Shown here: positions 54,351 through 64,000 of the stretch, one piece after another
Numbering within the stretch: the stretch's first letter is position 1
Layout: the number at the start of each line of letters is the position of its first letter
DNA from: Stropharia rugosoannulata
Lineage: Eukaryota > Basidiomycota > Agaricomycetes > Agaricales > Strophariaceae
Length of the DNA: 64,000 nucleotides
NCBI GenBank assembly: GCA_028532985.1
Contig: JANCIK010000007.1
Coordinates: 1,426,001-1,490,000, forward strand
Direction of reading: 5' to 3'
Translations under genes and position numbers: made by a program
Notes under the pieces: generated by a model
The model's database searches: none
Told to the model about the DNA's origin: nothing
What the model saw: only the letters and a program-made list of their open reading frames with translations

Positions 54351-55894
54351 TTACTGTTTGGTAGGCGCTTGAAGTGGGCGCAGTAAAGGCTGATAGGTTT
54401 GTCCAGCTGCAGCTAATAGGTACGAAGGCACCGTGCCATTTCCCTGAGTAACTCGGTGAGCATCATAATCCTTTTCATGGACTCGTTTAAACATACAATT
54501 ATCCAATTGGGGAACCCGGGGTCATATTCGAGCTCATCCTCAAGCTGCTTGACGTGATCCTCTGTTAGATTGATCTCGAGAGCCTCGAGATTTGCAATCA
54601 TGTGTTCAACCTTGCGACCACCGATAACTGGAAAGATGTATGGTGCTTTGTGCATCACGTACGCAATGGCAACTACATCCGAAACAAGGGCGTTAGTGGT
54701 AGCTCGTAGATTTGGATGCGTGCTTTAAAATATATAAATAACTCACCCGACGTAATGCTTTTTGCCCCGACCTCGGATGCGACTTTCTCCAGAGCTTTGC
54801 ATACTTTCTTCTCCTTGTCACTGCGCTCCCACTCCGGACCCCATCGCATACGCCCCTTCTCCCCCGTTGCGCGCCGACGCTCTTCCTCTTCGTCACTTCG
54901 AATTTTACCTGCGGCGAGCACGTTCCACGGGACAAGCGCCATGCCTATTGATGGTTCAGACTCAATTAAAATATAACACTATAGCGATGCGGCGACTACC
55001 TTCTGCCCTGATCATCGGGAGGACTTCCCGTTCGATGGAGCGCTGCATGACATTCCACTCTCCTTGGTAAACAGAGAATGGCGTTAGGCCGTGGTCTCGC
55101 GCAAATTGATTGGCCTTTGCGACCACCCAAGCTGGCGTATCCGACGCGCCCTAGCTCACAGTTAGACGCGTAATGATTAATTCATAGAAATAAGTAGATA
55201 CGTACGATGTAAAGGACCTTGCGCTCCATTATCAACGCATGCAAGGATCGCATTACCTCTTCGATGCCAGTATGCCAGTCCCACCAGTGAACGTAGAGAA
55301 GATCAATGTACCGCGTGCGCAAATTTCGCAGGGACTCTTCGACCGACAGGTAGAGAGACTTGGAGCTGTTCCCCACGTACATGATTTTCTGCTGGACAGA
55401 ACTGTCGCGCAGTTTGATTGGTGAGGAGTACTGTATTTTTTCACACCGTAAGTTATCAGTGTTATAAATTACCAGGGCCAAACGCCTTCTCTCACCTTCG
55501 TCGCGATGAACATTTGATCTCTGACGCCTCGTGTTTCAGCCCACTCTCCAATAAACTGCTCGGAAGTTCCATCCTGGCTGCAAAAATAGTTAAAAAGATG
55601 AAGTTTTGAATTGTTAAAATAGGGATTATAGACGTACTAGTTATTGGCAGTATCAATGAAGTTTCCGCCATTGTCAAAGTAGGCATCGAGGAGCTTGAAG
55701 CTCGACTCCTTGTCCATAGACCCAAAACCAAAATCATGCCACTTGTCGCCGATGCTCATCCCACCGAGAGCAATTGGGGACACATGAACTCCAGCAGTAG
55801 AAGACAGTACACGGTAACGAGCAAGTCCGGTCTTCGCTGGAGGAGCAGGCGGTAAAATGGATGGCGGCATTGTTTTGGCTCTGAGAGATGACAA
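54351..55894 (-). CDS. aldo/keto reductase, aryl-alcohol dehydrogenase type (copy B)
   Basis: Seven exons with junctions in the same places and phases as copies A and C, about 390 residues. The tetrad residues appear in FIDTANN plus Y across the intron, IATK and [28 protein letters not shown] and [10 protein letters not shown] follow. The C-terminus reads [20 protein letters not shown] and ends TKQ. The first ATG (MSSLRAKT) is used here. A second at 55870 (MPPSILPP) would give the length of the sister genes and may be the real one. It lies just right of the KDZ element and is intact. Likely NADPH-dependent reduction of aryl aldehydes in the cytosol. Confidence 0.92.
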
Positions 55895-57073
55895 GAAATG
55901 TGCTGGAAAGTTGTGAGCATTTCTAATTTTCTAGAGCTGTTATAAAGGTTTAGAGATAAGTTTAAGCGAGAGTCAATGACTGATCACATACTCAATTTCA
56001 CAAGGACTTGAGTCACAAGCGGTATCTCGTGGACGGAAGTTGCCTACACTTCCAGCAGAGCTTCGTACAAGCTTCGTATACTTATCCTGATCTTTAATGG
56101 ACATTTCACGATTATCGACACATACTAAACTATGTTCGCGAACCTTTACTTAAGGGAGTTTGCCCTTTTTGATCTGCCAATATTCAATATTTCGACGTAA
56201 AAAGAGCGCGATAGAAAACTGTTGGAAAATGTCTCAATAGAGTACACGCCTCGGTACCGATTCTATAAATAGATCACCGAGAAGGCGTTGTATACTATAA
56301 CATATTCAATCGTTTCCTATGTAAGGTCCAAAATACACGCATTTCCTGACAGAGATGTTACTAAGAGCGATGCTTCTCTTTATAAGCCATGTCAAGGAAT
56401 TGCTTGAGCCGAACCGATCTGAATAATATTAGCGCCTGTAATGACTCGGAGATTTATTTTTCACGGATATATGTTGCCATCACAGTTTATAACTATATCA
56501 TAAAATTGTCACCATCAGCTGTATAGGAGAGCTATTCAATAAGAGTGCCAAAAGTTGGCCAGAAGGGCTGATCATTTTCCACTAGCAGTAGCATGGGGCT
56601 GATAATGGAAAAAATCTCCAGTTGGGCGTATCTACTAGGCGTATCTGGCCCTTTTCGCTCTTGCAGAATGTACATAGTAGTCAATACTATCTTGTGTATT
56701 TAGCTCAAGTATAAACAGGGCTTGACCGAGGTTGAGGTTTAAATTTAACACACGTGATTTCTCTGGAGGAACGACCTACGCCCGACTACGCCAATATTTG
56801 GCCAACATCGAATCTTTTTCTCTCTAGTAGTACTGAAGCTGAAGCCCAACCCCGTAGAAATGAATGTTGGCAGGAAGATTATTCGGGAGCAACTTTTATC
56901 GGGCCGCTCTTCTCCGTTTTGTGGGACCGCCGCCGAGCGCTCGTGCTTCTGCCCGTGACAACCGCGCAACAGCATATTCAAACATGCATCCTAGTCTGCT
57001 ACCTTCATCACCGAGCTGCCCATTTTCTTGAAGGAAGGTCACTTGCTTGGAAAGATCACTTACTGGAAGGAAG
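55895..57073. other. intergenic, divergent promoters of AKR copy B and SIN1
   Basis: About 1.2 kb. No supported gene. Confidence 0.5.
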
Positions 57074-60014
57074 ATGTCGGTGCTTAACAACACAGAGTAA
57101 GTTATGATCTCTCGTCAGGACGCGACTAATGCCCGAACTGCAGGTTCCTGATTCATCGTTTAAGACTGACATACTTGAGGAACGTGAACGATTTTTACGG
57201 CTCACGTATCATTTCTCTGGACCCGGCGTATCAGAGCAATCCATACGTGGTCGCGTCTTCTCTTGCAGACGCCGAACGCTGGCCCGAACTAGGACTGCCG
57301 GCTAGTCCAAACCTTAGTGAAGATGAGGAAGAGGAAAAGGCACCCGAAGCACCCAGAAAAGCGCGCTACCGCCATCCGAAACTTATGGTCAGCAACCCAG
57401 ATCCCAGTCGAGCATCGACAGAACCAACACTCGCACCAACACCCGAACCCTCAGAGAAGCGTGATGACGAGATGCCCAACTTTATTTCGGCCAATGCGCC
57501 CGTGCAAGACGTTCTGGCGACAGGAGTTGTCCCGCCTCCCCAGATACGACTTGGTAGCTGGATAGACCTCGATAATTCTTCGGATACGGCTGACTCTCCG
57601 GCCGAGGTGAAAGTGAACTTGCAAGAGCCTAGTGTTCCAGCAGAGGTACCTGTGGCAAAGGTTGTGCAGTTCATCCCCAAGTTCAAGGGCGCTGCAGAGA
57701 TGGAGGCGCGCAGGCGCCTGCGGATGGCAGCAAGGCGCGGCCAACAAGCACAGCCCCCTCCCCAACCGACCAAGCCGCTCAGCATGGACACGTCTTCTGA
57801 GGAAGAGGAGGAGGAGGATCCCAGCGCACAGTCATCGTCCTCCTCCGATGAGTTTGAACACGTCCCGATGGCGGAAAATGACATCGTGGACGAATTTGAT
57901 CCGTGAGTGCTCTCTAAAATCTGGGGTAATTTACACTAATTGACGACGTGCCTTCAATGCAGAGATTTTGCGGAGAATCATATGAGTGCTATGTCAGGGG
58001 CCACCGAAATCAACGACGACGGTTCGATGAACCACTCCCCGCTGCCCCCGCAGTCTCCCCTCGCCAACAAGGAGCTCCGACCTGGTACTCGTTTCCAACC
58101 CGCAGTCGGCCACAGGCAGAAGCATCAGCTTATTGCCCCTCACGCTGTGCCAAAAGCAGAGGATACCCTGCACCCTAACCGCGCGAAGCAGCGGCAGAAC
58201 TCGACAGGCGGTGCGCAGGAAGGAAATATGTTCGCCAAGAAAAAAGTTGTTCCCCTTGGCTCCCCCGGTCGTCCTGCTCCCAAATCGGCTCTTTCTGCCA
58301 AACTAGCTGCGTCGAATTCCGTCAACCCTTTCGCAGAGCTGTATTCTGCCATCTCCGGACGTGGGGCAGCAAGTGCGCGAACTGTGCAGGTGTACTTCCC
58401 CCATGCTGAACAACCGAGGCACAAGTCACTGAAGTTAGTAGTGCGCACCGATGCGACCGTGGAGGAAGTCATCGGCTTCTCCCTCTGGAGCTACTGGGAA
58501 GAACGGTGGCTGCCAAAGCTTGATGAGGGGATCGTTGGAGAAAACGATCCGAAGTGGAAGGTCCGGTTGTCCACAGTTGGATGGGTGCTCAGAATGGCGG
58601 AGGACGACGGGGAGGTTGACGATGATTGCCCTGGTGAGTTTCACTTTGATTTCACAGTTCCTCCTAATCGGACATGTCTCTTGTTCAGCTCCGGATAGGG
58701 CTAAGAAGGCGAAGGAATTTTTGGATCTGTACGCCATTGTGGAAGCTACCCCGGGACAAGGTACGCATATACGAATTACTTACGCTTCACTCAATCATTG
58801 ACTTTGACTTTGACATTCGCAGTTCAACAAAACCAGTTCTATGATAGTCAACTGCAGCGCAAAGTCCCAACCAAGAAGGTAGAAAAGCTCGACCTTCCAA
58901 GCTCTTCACTCATGCCAGGAACCGCATCCGTGAACCTGGTATCCATGTCAGGGATCGGTTCCATGCTGTCCACATCTCCTGCTCTTTCCTCGAGTTTGGG
59001 CCCCCAAGTCTTGTTGCGCGTGCACACGGCAGATGCAGTCCAGATCCTGACAACTGTCAAAGTGTGCGTATAGTCCCATTTGCACTTCCCCCTCCCTCTA
59101 GTTAATAATTGTTTCCCAGATCTTCGGGGACGTACATGCAAGAAGTGTTCGATATGGTTTACCGCCGGCAGCGCGACAAAGGCGACAACAACATGGGTCC
59201 CCCAAGCGATTATGTACTGCTACTGGCTGACAAGAGCCTAGTCATACCTCTGGATCGGACAGTGGCGAGTTTGCAGGGGAAGAGAGAGTTGTCCTTGGTT
59301 CGGAAGAGTATGCTCCCTGAACTAGGGCTCAAGGTCGTCGGGAGGGCGACGGATCCTAATGGTGAGCGTCTAAGCTTTGAAAGAGAGTCTGATCATAATC
59401 ATTAGCTGTACAGCATCGATCTTCATTAAACCCAAGCGCCTGTCGGAGAACAACGATCAGGAACTTTTCAGGGGAGCCTACAAGGTATGAAGAATCATAA
59501 CTAGCCATCACCATTCTGTGACTCATTGTTCATCAGGAATATACGATATACCGCAAGATTCCAATGCTGGTTACACGTCAAGAACGCACGCTGGCCATTG
59601 ATGGAGACTATATCCATGTACGTTTATCACTAATGCACTATAAAATGATTATCCTCGATTCATCTTCTCGCATAGATCATGCCCAAAACCAAGGTAAAGG
59701 CGGTATTCGACAGCGGCAAGACGGCGTCGTACCATATTTCAACCGTAGCCAGCTGTAGTCAGTCGAGCAAGAATTCTACGCTTTTCAAACTGATCCTTGC
59801 ACGCGCTGCCGCCAATGCGCGCAAGAGATATGACTTCGAGGCCGAGAACCCGAAGCTTGCAGGTAGGTTCCTTTTCTTGAGTCGATCCGTCTAGGCGCTT
59901 ATTTGAGTTTACTCGACTTTTCAAGCGGATATCGTGGCACATATCAGGAGTCTCAAAGCTCTGGACCGGTCCTCTTCTACGCACAAGGCCCGACGCAGTC
60001 GCCAACTTGGCTGA
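57074..60014 (+). CDS. SIN1: Sin1/Avo1-type subunit of TORC2
   Basis: Ten exons (57074-57096, 57144-57902, 57963-58633, 58689-58760, 58823-59063, 59120-59361, 59414-59484, 59537-59617, 59676-59862, 59926-60014) give 811 residues. The N-terminus MSVLNNTE joins FLIHRLRLTYLRNVNDFYGS. A long acidic and Ser/Pro-rich linker follows. The CRIM domain, which presents substrates such as Akt-family kinases to TORC2, spans about residues 380-490: NPFAELYSAISGRG, VQVYFPHAEQPRHKSLKLVV, EVIGFSLWSYWEERWLPKL. A Ras-binding-like region (VLLRVHTADAVQILTTVKV, YMQEVFDMVYRRQRDKG) and a C-terminal PH domain (YTIYRKIPMLVTRQERTLAI) come next. This order is diagnostic for Sin1. It is a single-copy core gene and the best anchor of the window as host chromosome. 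Confidence 0.94.
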
Positions 60015-60262
60015 AGGCCAGGTGGATCTTTTGATAAGTACTATCACCAGGCTGACACTTTCATTGTACATATACCGTTTTCGCCTCTTATTTGTATCTT
60101 TACTTGCTGCTCTTGTTTTCCCTTCGTATATACCCTGCTTATTTATGTGCCAATCTTTCCATCGAACCCACTTTATTGCACTTGTACAAACAATTCTATC
60201 TATGTTCAGGCACTTCGACATATTCTATGCCGCGTTCACATCTCAAGTACATGCCTCGTAGC

Positions 60263-61751
60263 TCATTTTCCGACTGATGGCTTGAGGGGCTCTAGCCTGG
60301 GTCGGTACGTATGGCCAGCAGCCGCAAGCAGGAAATTAGGGACACTTCCATCTCCCTGAGAGGTGCGTGGTCGTGATTATTAAAATAGTAGTAAAAACTG
60401 AACAAAACGGTGCTCACAATCATCCAAGTGGGGAATCCAGGCTCGAACTCCACTTCGCTTTCGAGAGCCTTGATGTGCTCATCGGTCAAGGCAATGTCGA
60501 GCGCCTCGAGATTGGCCAGGAGGTGCTCGACCTTGCGCCCTCCAACAATGGGGAAGACATATGGGGTCTTCTGCATGAGATAAGCAATAGCCACTGAAAC
60601 AAGAAAAGTTCCTGAGCCCATCCATTAGTTTATTTTAAGGTAAGAATACCCACCAGAGGTAATGTGCTTAGCGCCAATCTCCGCTGCAACTTTCTCGAGC
60701 GCCTTGCAGACCTTCTTCTCTTTCTCGTTGCGTTCCCATGAGGGGTTGAATATTGCGCGGCCCTTTTCGCCGGTCTGGCGGCGCTTCTCTTCTTCCTCGT
60801 CTGTCCTGATTTTGCCGGCTGCAAGGACGTTCCACGGCGCAAGTGCCATGCCTGTTGCAAGTATTTAGACATGTCTGAAGGTGTATGATATCGGCAAGAG
60901 AATATACATACCTTCTGCCCTGGCCATGGGAATAATCTCGCGCTCGAAGGAGCGTTCCATAATGTTCCACGCGCCTTGGTAGACGGTGAATGGCGTCAGC
61001 GCATGATCGCGCGCGTACTGATTGGCTTTGGAGACGACCCAAGCCGGGGTGTCAGATACGCCCTATCGATGAAATAAATATATGAAAATGGCTACGTAGT
61101 AAGCCATGAACCCACCAAATAAAGAACTTTTCCCTGGAGCACCAAGGTGTGGAGGGACCGCATGACCTCTTCGACTCCCGTATCCCAGTCCCACCAGTGC
61201 AGATACAACAGGTCAATGTACGTCGTGCGAAGCTTCTTGAGAGAAGCTTCGACAGACAGGTGAAGGGATTTCGTATTGTTACCAGTGTACAAAATCTTTT
61301 GTTTAATGGAGCTATCTCGGAGCTTGTAATCGGTGGTGTACTTTTGTCAAGGACATTAGTAAATGTTTTGACTAGATAAGACATCCAAAACTGACCTTGG
61401 TTGCGATAAAGAGCTGGTCCCTTATGCCTCGCTGCTCAGCCCACTCGCCGATGAACTGTTCCGAGCTTTCATCCTGGCTGCAAAACAATATTATTCCTGC
61501 CACCCGTTTGATAAAAACGACAGGCCTTACTAGTTGTTAGCAGTATCGATGAAATTTCCGCCGTTATCGAAATACGCATCAAGCAATTTGAAGCTCGATT
61601 CCTTGTCCATGAATCCCATGCCAGTATCGCTCCATTTGTCGCCGATGCTCATGGCACCAAGTACGATAGGGGAGACATGGACACCAGCTGTGGCAGAGAG
61701 GACTCGATAGCGTCCTAGGCCAGTCTCTGGGGTAGGGGCAGGCTGGAACAT
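60263..61751 (-). CDS. aldo/keto reductase, aryl-alcohol dehydrogenase type (copy C)
   Basis: Seven exons, again at the shared positions, about 385 residues from [27 protein letters not shown] plus Y, IATK and LHWWDW carry the catalytic tetrad. [32 protein letters not shown] and [10 protein letters not shown] follow. The end is [20 protein letters not shown] and then [18 protein letters not shown]-like motif lies about 90 bp upstream. Convergent with SIN1, with only about 250 bp between the stops. Together with copies A and B this makes three dispersed AKR paralogues within 30 kb. Confidence 0.93.
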
Positions 61752-62204
61752 AGCGTTGATATGCTAATTGGTTTTAGTAGTAGTAGCTCGGGGATGAAAG
61801 AGACGAGGGAATCTGTCTTCCTTCTGCAGACATCCACTCTCATTTTATAGTCAACAGACGACAGGAATACCACAATGAGCAAAGCAGGGGGATGTAATCG
61901 GCAGTGCACTCCGGCAGTGGCTATGGAGGGAGGCGGTAATTTGCAGGACCCGCATGTATTGTCGCATTTGTAAGTATGTTTCTCACGGGAGTTATAGTGG
62001 GAACGCGTAAGCCTGCGGCAACTACTTCATGTGTTCATTGAGACTTCTCATGGATTAGGCATCAAATCATACAGACTCCCCAATATTTCGGCAGCCGGCA
62101 CAGACATGACGATACGCTACGTACAATCAAGGAGTTAATTATCGCCCGGTGATTATTCATTGTACCCCAAAAAGTAGCTGTAAGTATTTTATGCACCGCA
62201 GCAG

Positions 62205-62597
62205 TCAAGCACCAGTGACTCGTGAGTATGTCCCTCTGTACTTCCCTTGGGCCCAACTATTTATATGGATATGATTTGAATGTGCGATAATCGTAGTTTG
62301 AGAACATACATAATAGAGTAAGTATGTTATCTCCTGAGAAATACCTGATCGTTGCCTGATCGACGCTGAAGCTGAAGAGCCGAAGATTGCTCTAGTCCAT
62401 TCGTCTTCAATGCATGACAAAGGAGGCTTAACATGAGCGAGAAGAAATGATGGAAGCTCGGTGCTGGATCCAGGATCTGACGGGCCCTCTATCACTCGAA
62501 TAGTCAACGAAGAGTGTGCAATTACCTGCCCATGACACAAGACAAAGATGGTCACCGGGGCCGGTGAAGTTTTGTTACAATTTTTACAAGGTGACAT
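62205..62597 (-). CDS. doubtful hypothetical protein
   Basis: Open frame of 130 codons, MSPCKNCNKTSPAPVTIFVL at the start. The middle, LPSFLLAHVKPPLSCIEDEW, reads protein-like; the end does not. It may be exon 1 of a larger or decayed gene, with splicing after QRSG. No domain recognised. Confidence 0.3.
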   Translation of the reverse strand: MSPCKNCNKTSPAPVTIFVLCHGQVIAHSSLTIRVIEGPSDPGSSTELPSFLLAHVKPPLSCIEDEWTRAIFGSSASASIRQRSGISQEITYLLYYVCSQTTIIAHSNHIHINSWAQGKYRGTYSRVTGA

Positions 62598-63191
62598 CCA
62601 TCTATGCCTACTAGAGACTAAGCCCGTGATATAACTAACCTCGATAGACCATTATGCACTAGTGAGTAGAGAAAGGAAAACTGTTGATTAGTCGCTCAGC
62701 GCTCAGCGCTCATGATGCGATCCGTGGGAAAATAATCACCAACGAATTGCCCCAACGTTGGTGCAGGCCGCTTTGCTCAAAGTTTGCTACTTCCAAGCTA
62801 TTTTATCTACAAAATCCACAGGTATTTTAAGCGTAAGCTTCAAACAGAATTATTAAGGGTTGAACAATGGTCGAACCAGTGTGTTTTGCAGCGTCACCTT
62901 ACTCCGATGTCAGGCAAATGTCAGGACTACTAACCAGCCTATCTAGAAATGACAAGTACTGGTACAACCAACAAATGACAATGTTACACACAATTCAAAG
63001 CTACTTGAGAAAGCTACACGGTATTCCGGATACAAGTTTTGTCCAAACTCGCAGAATAAATTATCTTGTTATATGGAAACTCTGCTCCAGCCTGAAAGAG
63101 GTGTATTCGTCAGAGTCAGGCTCGATTGAAATACTGGCGGCGGGCGATCGTTGGCTGACATACCATTGTGTGCTGGTCAGCCTCCTCCTGG

Positions 63192-63199
63192 GCGTATAA
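63192..63199 (+). promoter_or_regulatory. TATA box of gene at 63293
   Basis: TATAAAAA, 94 bp before the ATG. Confidence 0.55.
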
Positions 63200-63292
63200 A
63201 AAGGCCTTATATTCCTCGATTTCGCCAGAAACAATCTTGCCTTCGAACTCACAACATCACTCAAACACAGCACACAACACAACAATCACCTC

Positions 63293-63965
63293 ATGTCTCT
63301 CGTCGCACTCGCCCAACAGCAGTCCCTTGCTATCGCGAGTCGACACCACAACCAAGTCCAATGGCAGACCAACGGCCAACTCAACGCTGGTCTCGCCGTC
63401 GGACTCTCCTACGCCCTCAAGCGCTTCATGCCAGCGGATCTCGTGTTTGACAAGGATAGGGTCGTCTCGCTGTTCATACTTATTGCGGCGGGTGCCAGCT
63501 ACGTCGCGTCTGGTGCCAAGGATGCCTACTTCGTCAAGGATGCTCCCAGCGGCCAGGCTGATGCATCCCAGGTTCATCACGAAGTGGTCATCCCCGCGAA
63601 AGAGACCGACTGCACCTTAAGTAGTACCAGTGGACCTGAGCTGGTTAAATGCGCGGGCAACCCCGCTGGTCGTCGCAGCGTCAGCGTCAATGCAAGAGAG
63701 GGAAGTTCATCTGGGGAAGCTTCAAACTCGCAAGGCGGGCGAGATTCAGAACAAGGAAATAATGGCGGTCACGATCGAGGTAAAATATATCCTCGCCTTG
63801 ACTTTGATGTGCGTGTTAATGATTGGTCGTGTAACAGGGGTATCTGGAGGAGCAGGTGGTGAGCAACCTCCCCCAAACAGACAAGGCGACCTTCGACGGT
63901 CGGATCGAATTGCCAGAAGACGGCCGAGTAAGAGATATAATCTTGCTGATGGAATGGATAATTAA
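63293..63965 (+). CDS. protein of unknown function with one hydrophobic segment
   Basis: Two exons (63293-63779 and 63838-63965) join in phase to 204 residues. The N-terminal half is structured: MSLVALAQQQSLAIASRHHN, LNAGLAVGLSYALKRFMPAD and a hydrophobic VVSLFILIAAGASYVASG. The C-terminal half is Gly/Ser-rich and ends in the basic SDRIARRRPSKRYNLADG. The intron has donor GTAAAA and acceptor AACAG; without it the frame would end in a shorter unrelated tail. The stop at 63963-63965 is only 35 bp from the window edge. No family recognised. Confidence 0.6.
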
Positions 63966-64000
63966 CCAGTGCTCCCCACAGCTCCCGCTCCCGGGCCTGC

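Larger units (their letters stand above)
61752..63292. other. intergenic with a doubtful small frame
   Basis: About 1.5 kb. Apart from the doubtful frame at 62205-62597 and TATAAAAA at 63192-63199, which fits the gene starting at 63293, nothing is supported. Confidence 0.45.

Noticed and set aside
62867..63199. Plus-strand frame of 110 codons before the gene at 63293
   Set aside because: It overlaps the TATA box and promoter of that gene and has no protein-like motif.

Overview
The window looks like nuclear DNA of a mushroom-forming basidiomycete (Agaricomycetes). Nearly every gene is split by several very short GT-AG introns (about 45-60 nt). The gene content fits the group: class I hydrophobins, a RlpA-like double-psi beta-barrel secreted protein, OLE1-type delta-9 desaturases with a C-terminal cytochrome b5 domain, aryl-alcohol dehydrogenase-type aldo/keto reductases, a Sin1/Avo1 TORC2 subunit, and a CxC5-type KDZ transposase. 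No rRNA, tRNA or CRISPR array was recognised.

Layout. 0-25 kb is an accessory region of small duplicated families: an F-box protein fragment, a hydrophobin, two GNAT acetyltransferases (one frameshifted), four short-chain dehydrogenase-like genes plus three decayed copies, two secreted proteins built from a two-cysteine repeat, two OLE1 desaturases, an orphan secreted protein and a RlpA-like protein. The secreted-repeat and desaturase genes lie in mirror-image order on the two sides (8.0/11.1 kb on +, 22.5/24.6 kb on -). 24.6-32.3 kb is gene-poor, with one nuclear-type protein. 32.3-38.2 kb carries an aldo/keto reductase, a secreted ferritin-like protein with Gly/Asn tracts and a small membrane protein. 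38.2-40.7 kb holds two hydrophobin genes in inverted orientation, identical through their introns, flanking a MITE-like element.

40.9-54.1 kb is best read as one large, apparently intact KDZ DNA transposon of about 13 kb. It has a full five-exon transposase and six other genes that I do not recognise. At least 29 copies of a 15-bp palindrome (Y-GTAC-N5-GTAC-R) sit in the end regions and in front of several of these genes. This is the strongest candidate for an undescribed system: a transposon with its own regulon-like operator set and payload.

54.3-64 kb returns to host genes: two more aldo/keto reductases flanking SIN1, then a gene of unknown function at the right edge.

Exon structures were worked out by hand from splice signals, phase and comparison between paralogues in the window. 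No database search was possible.
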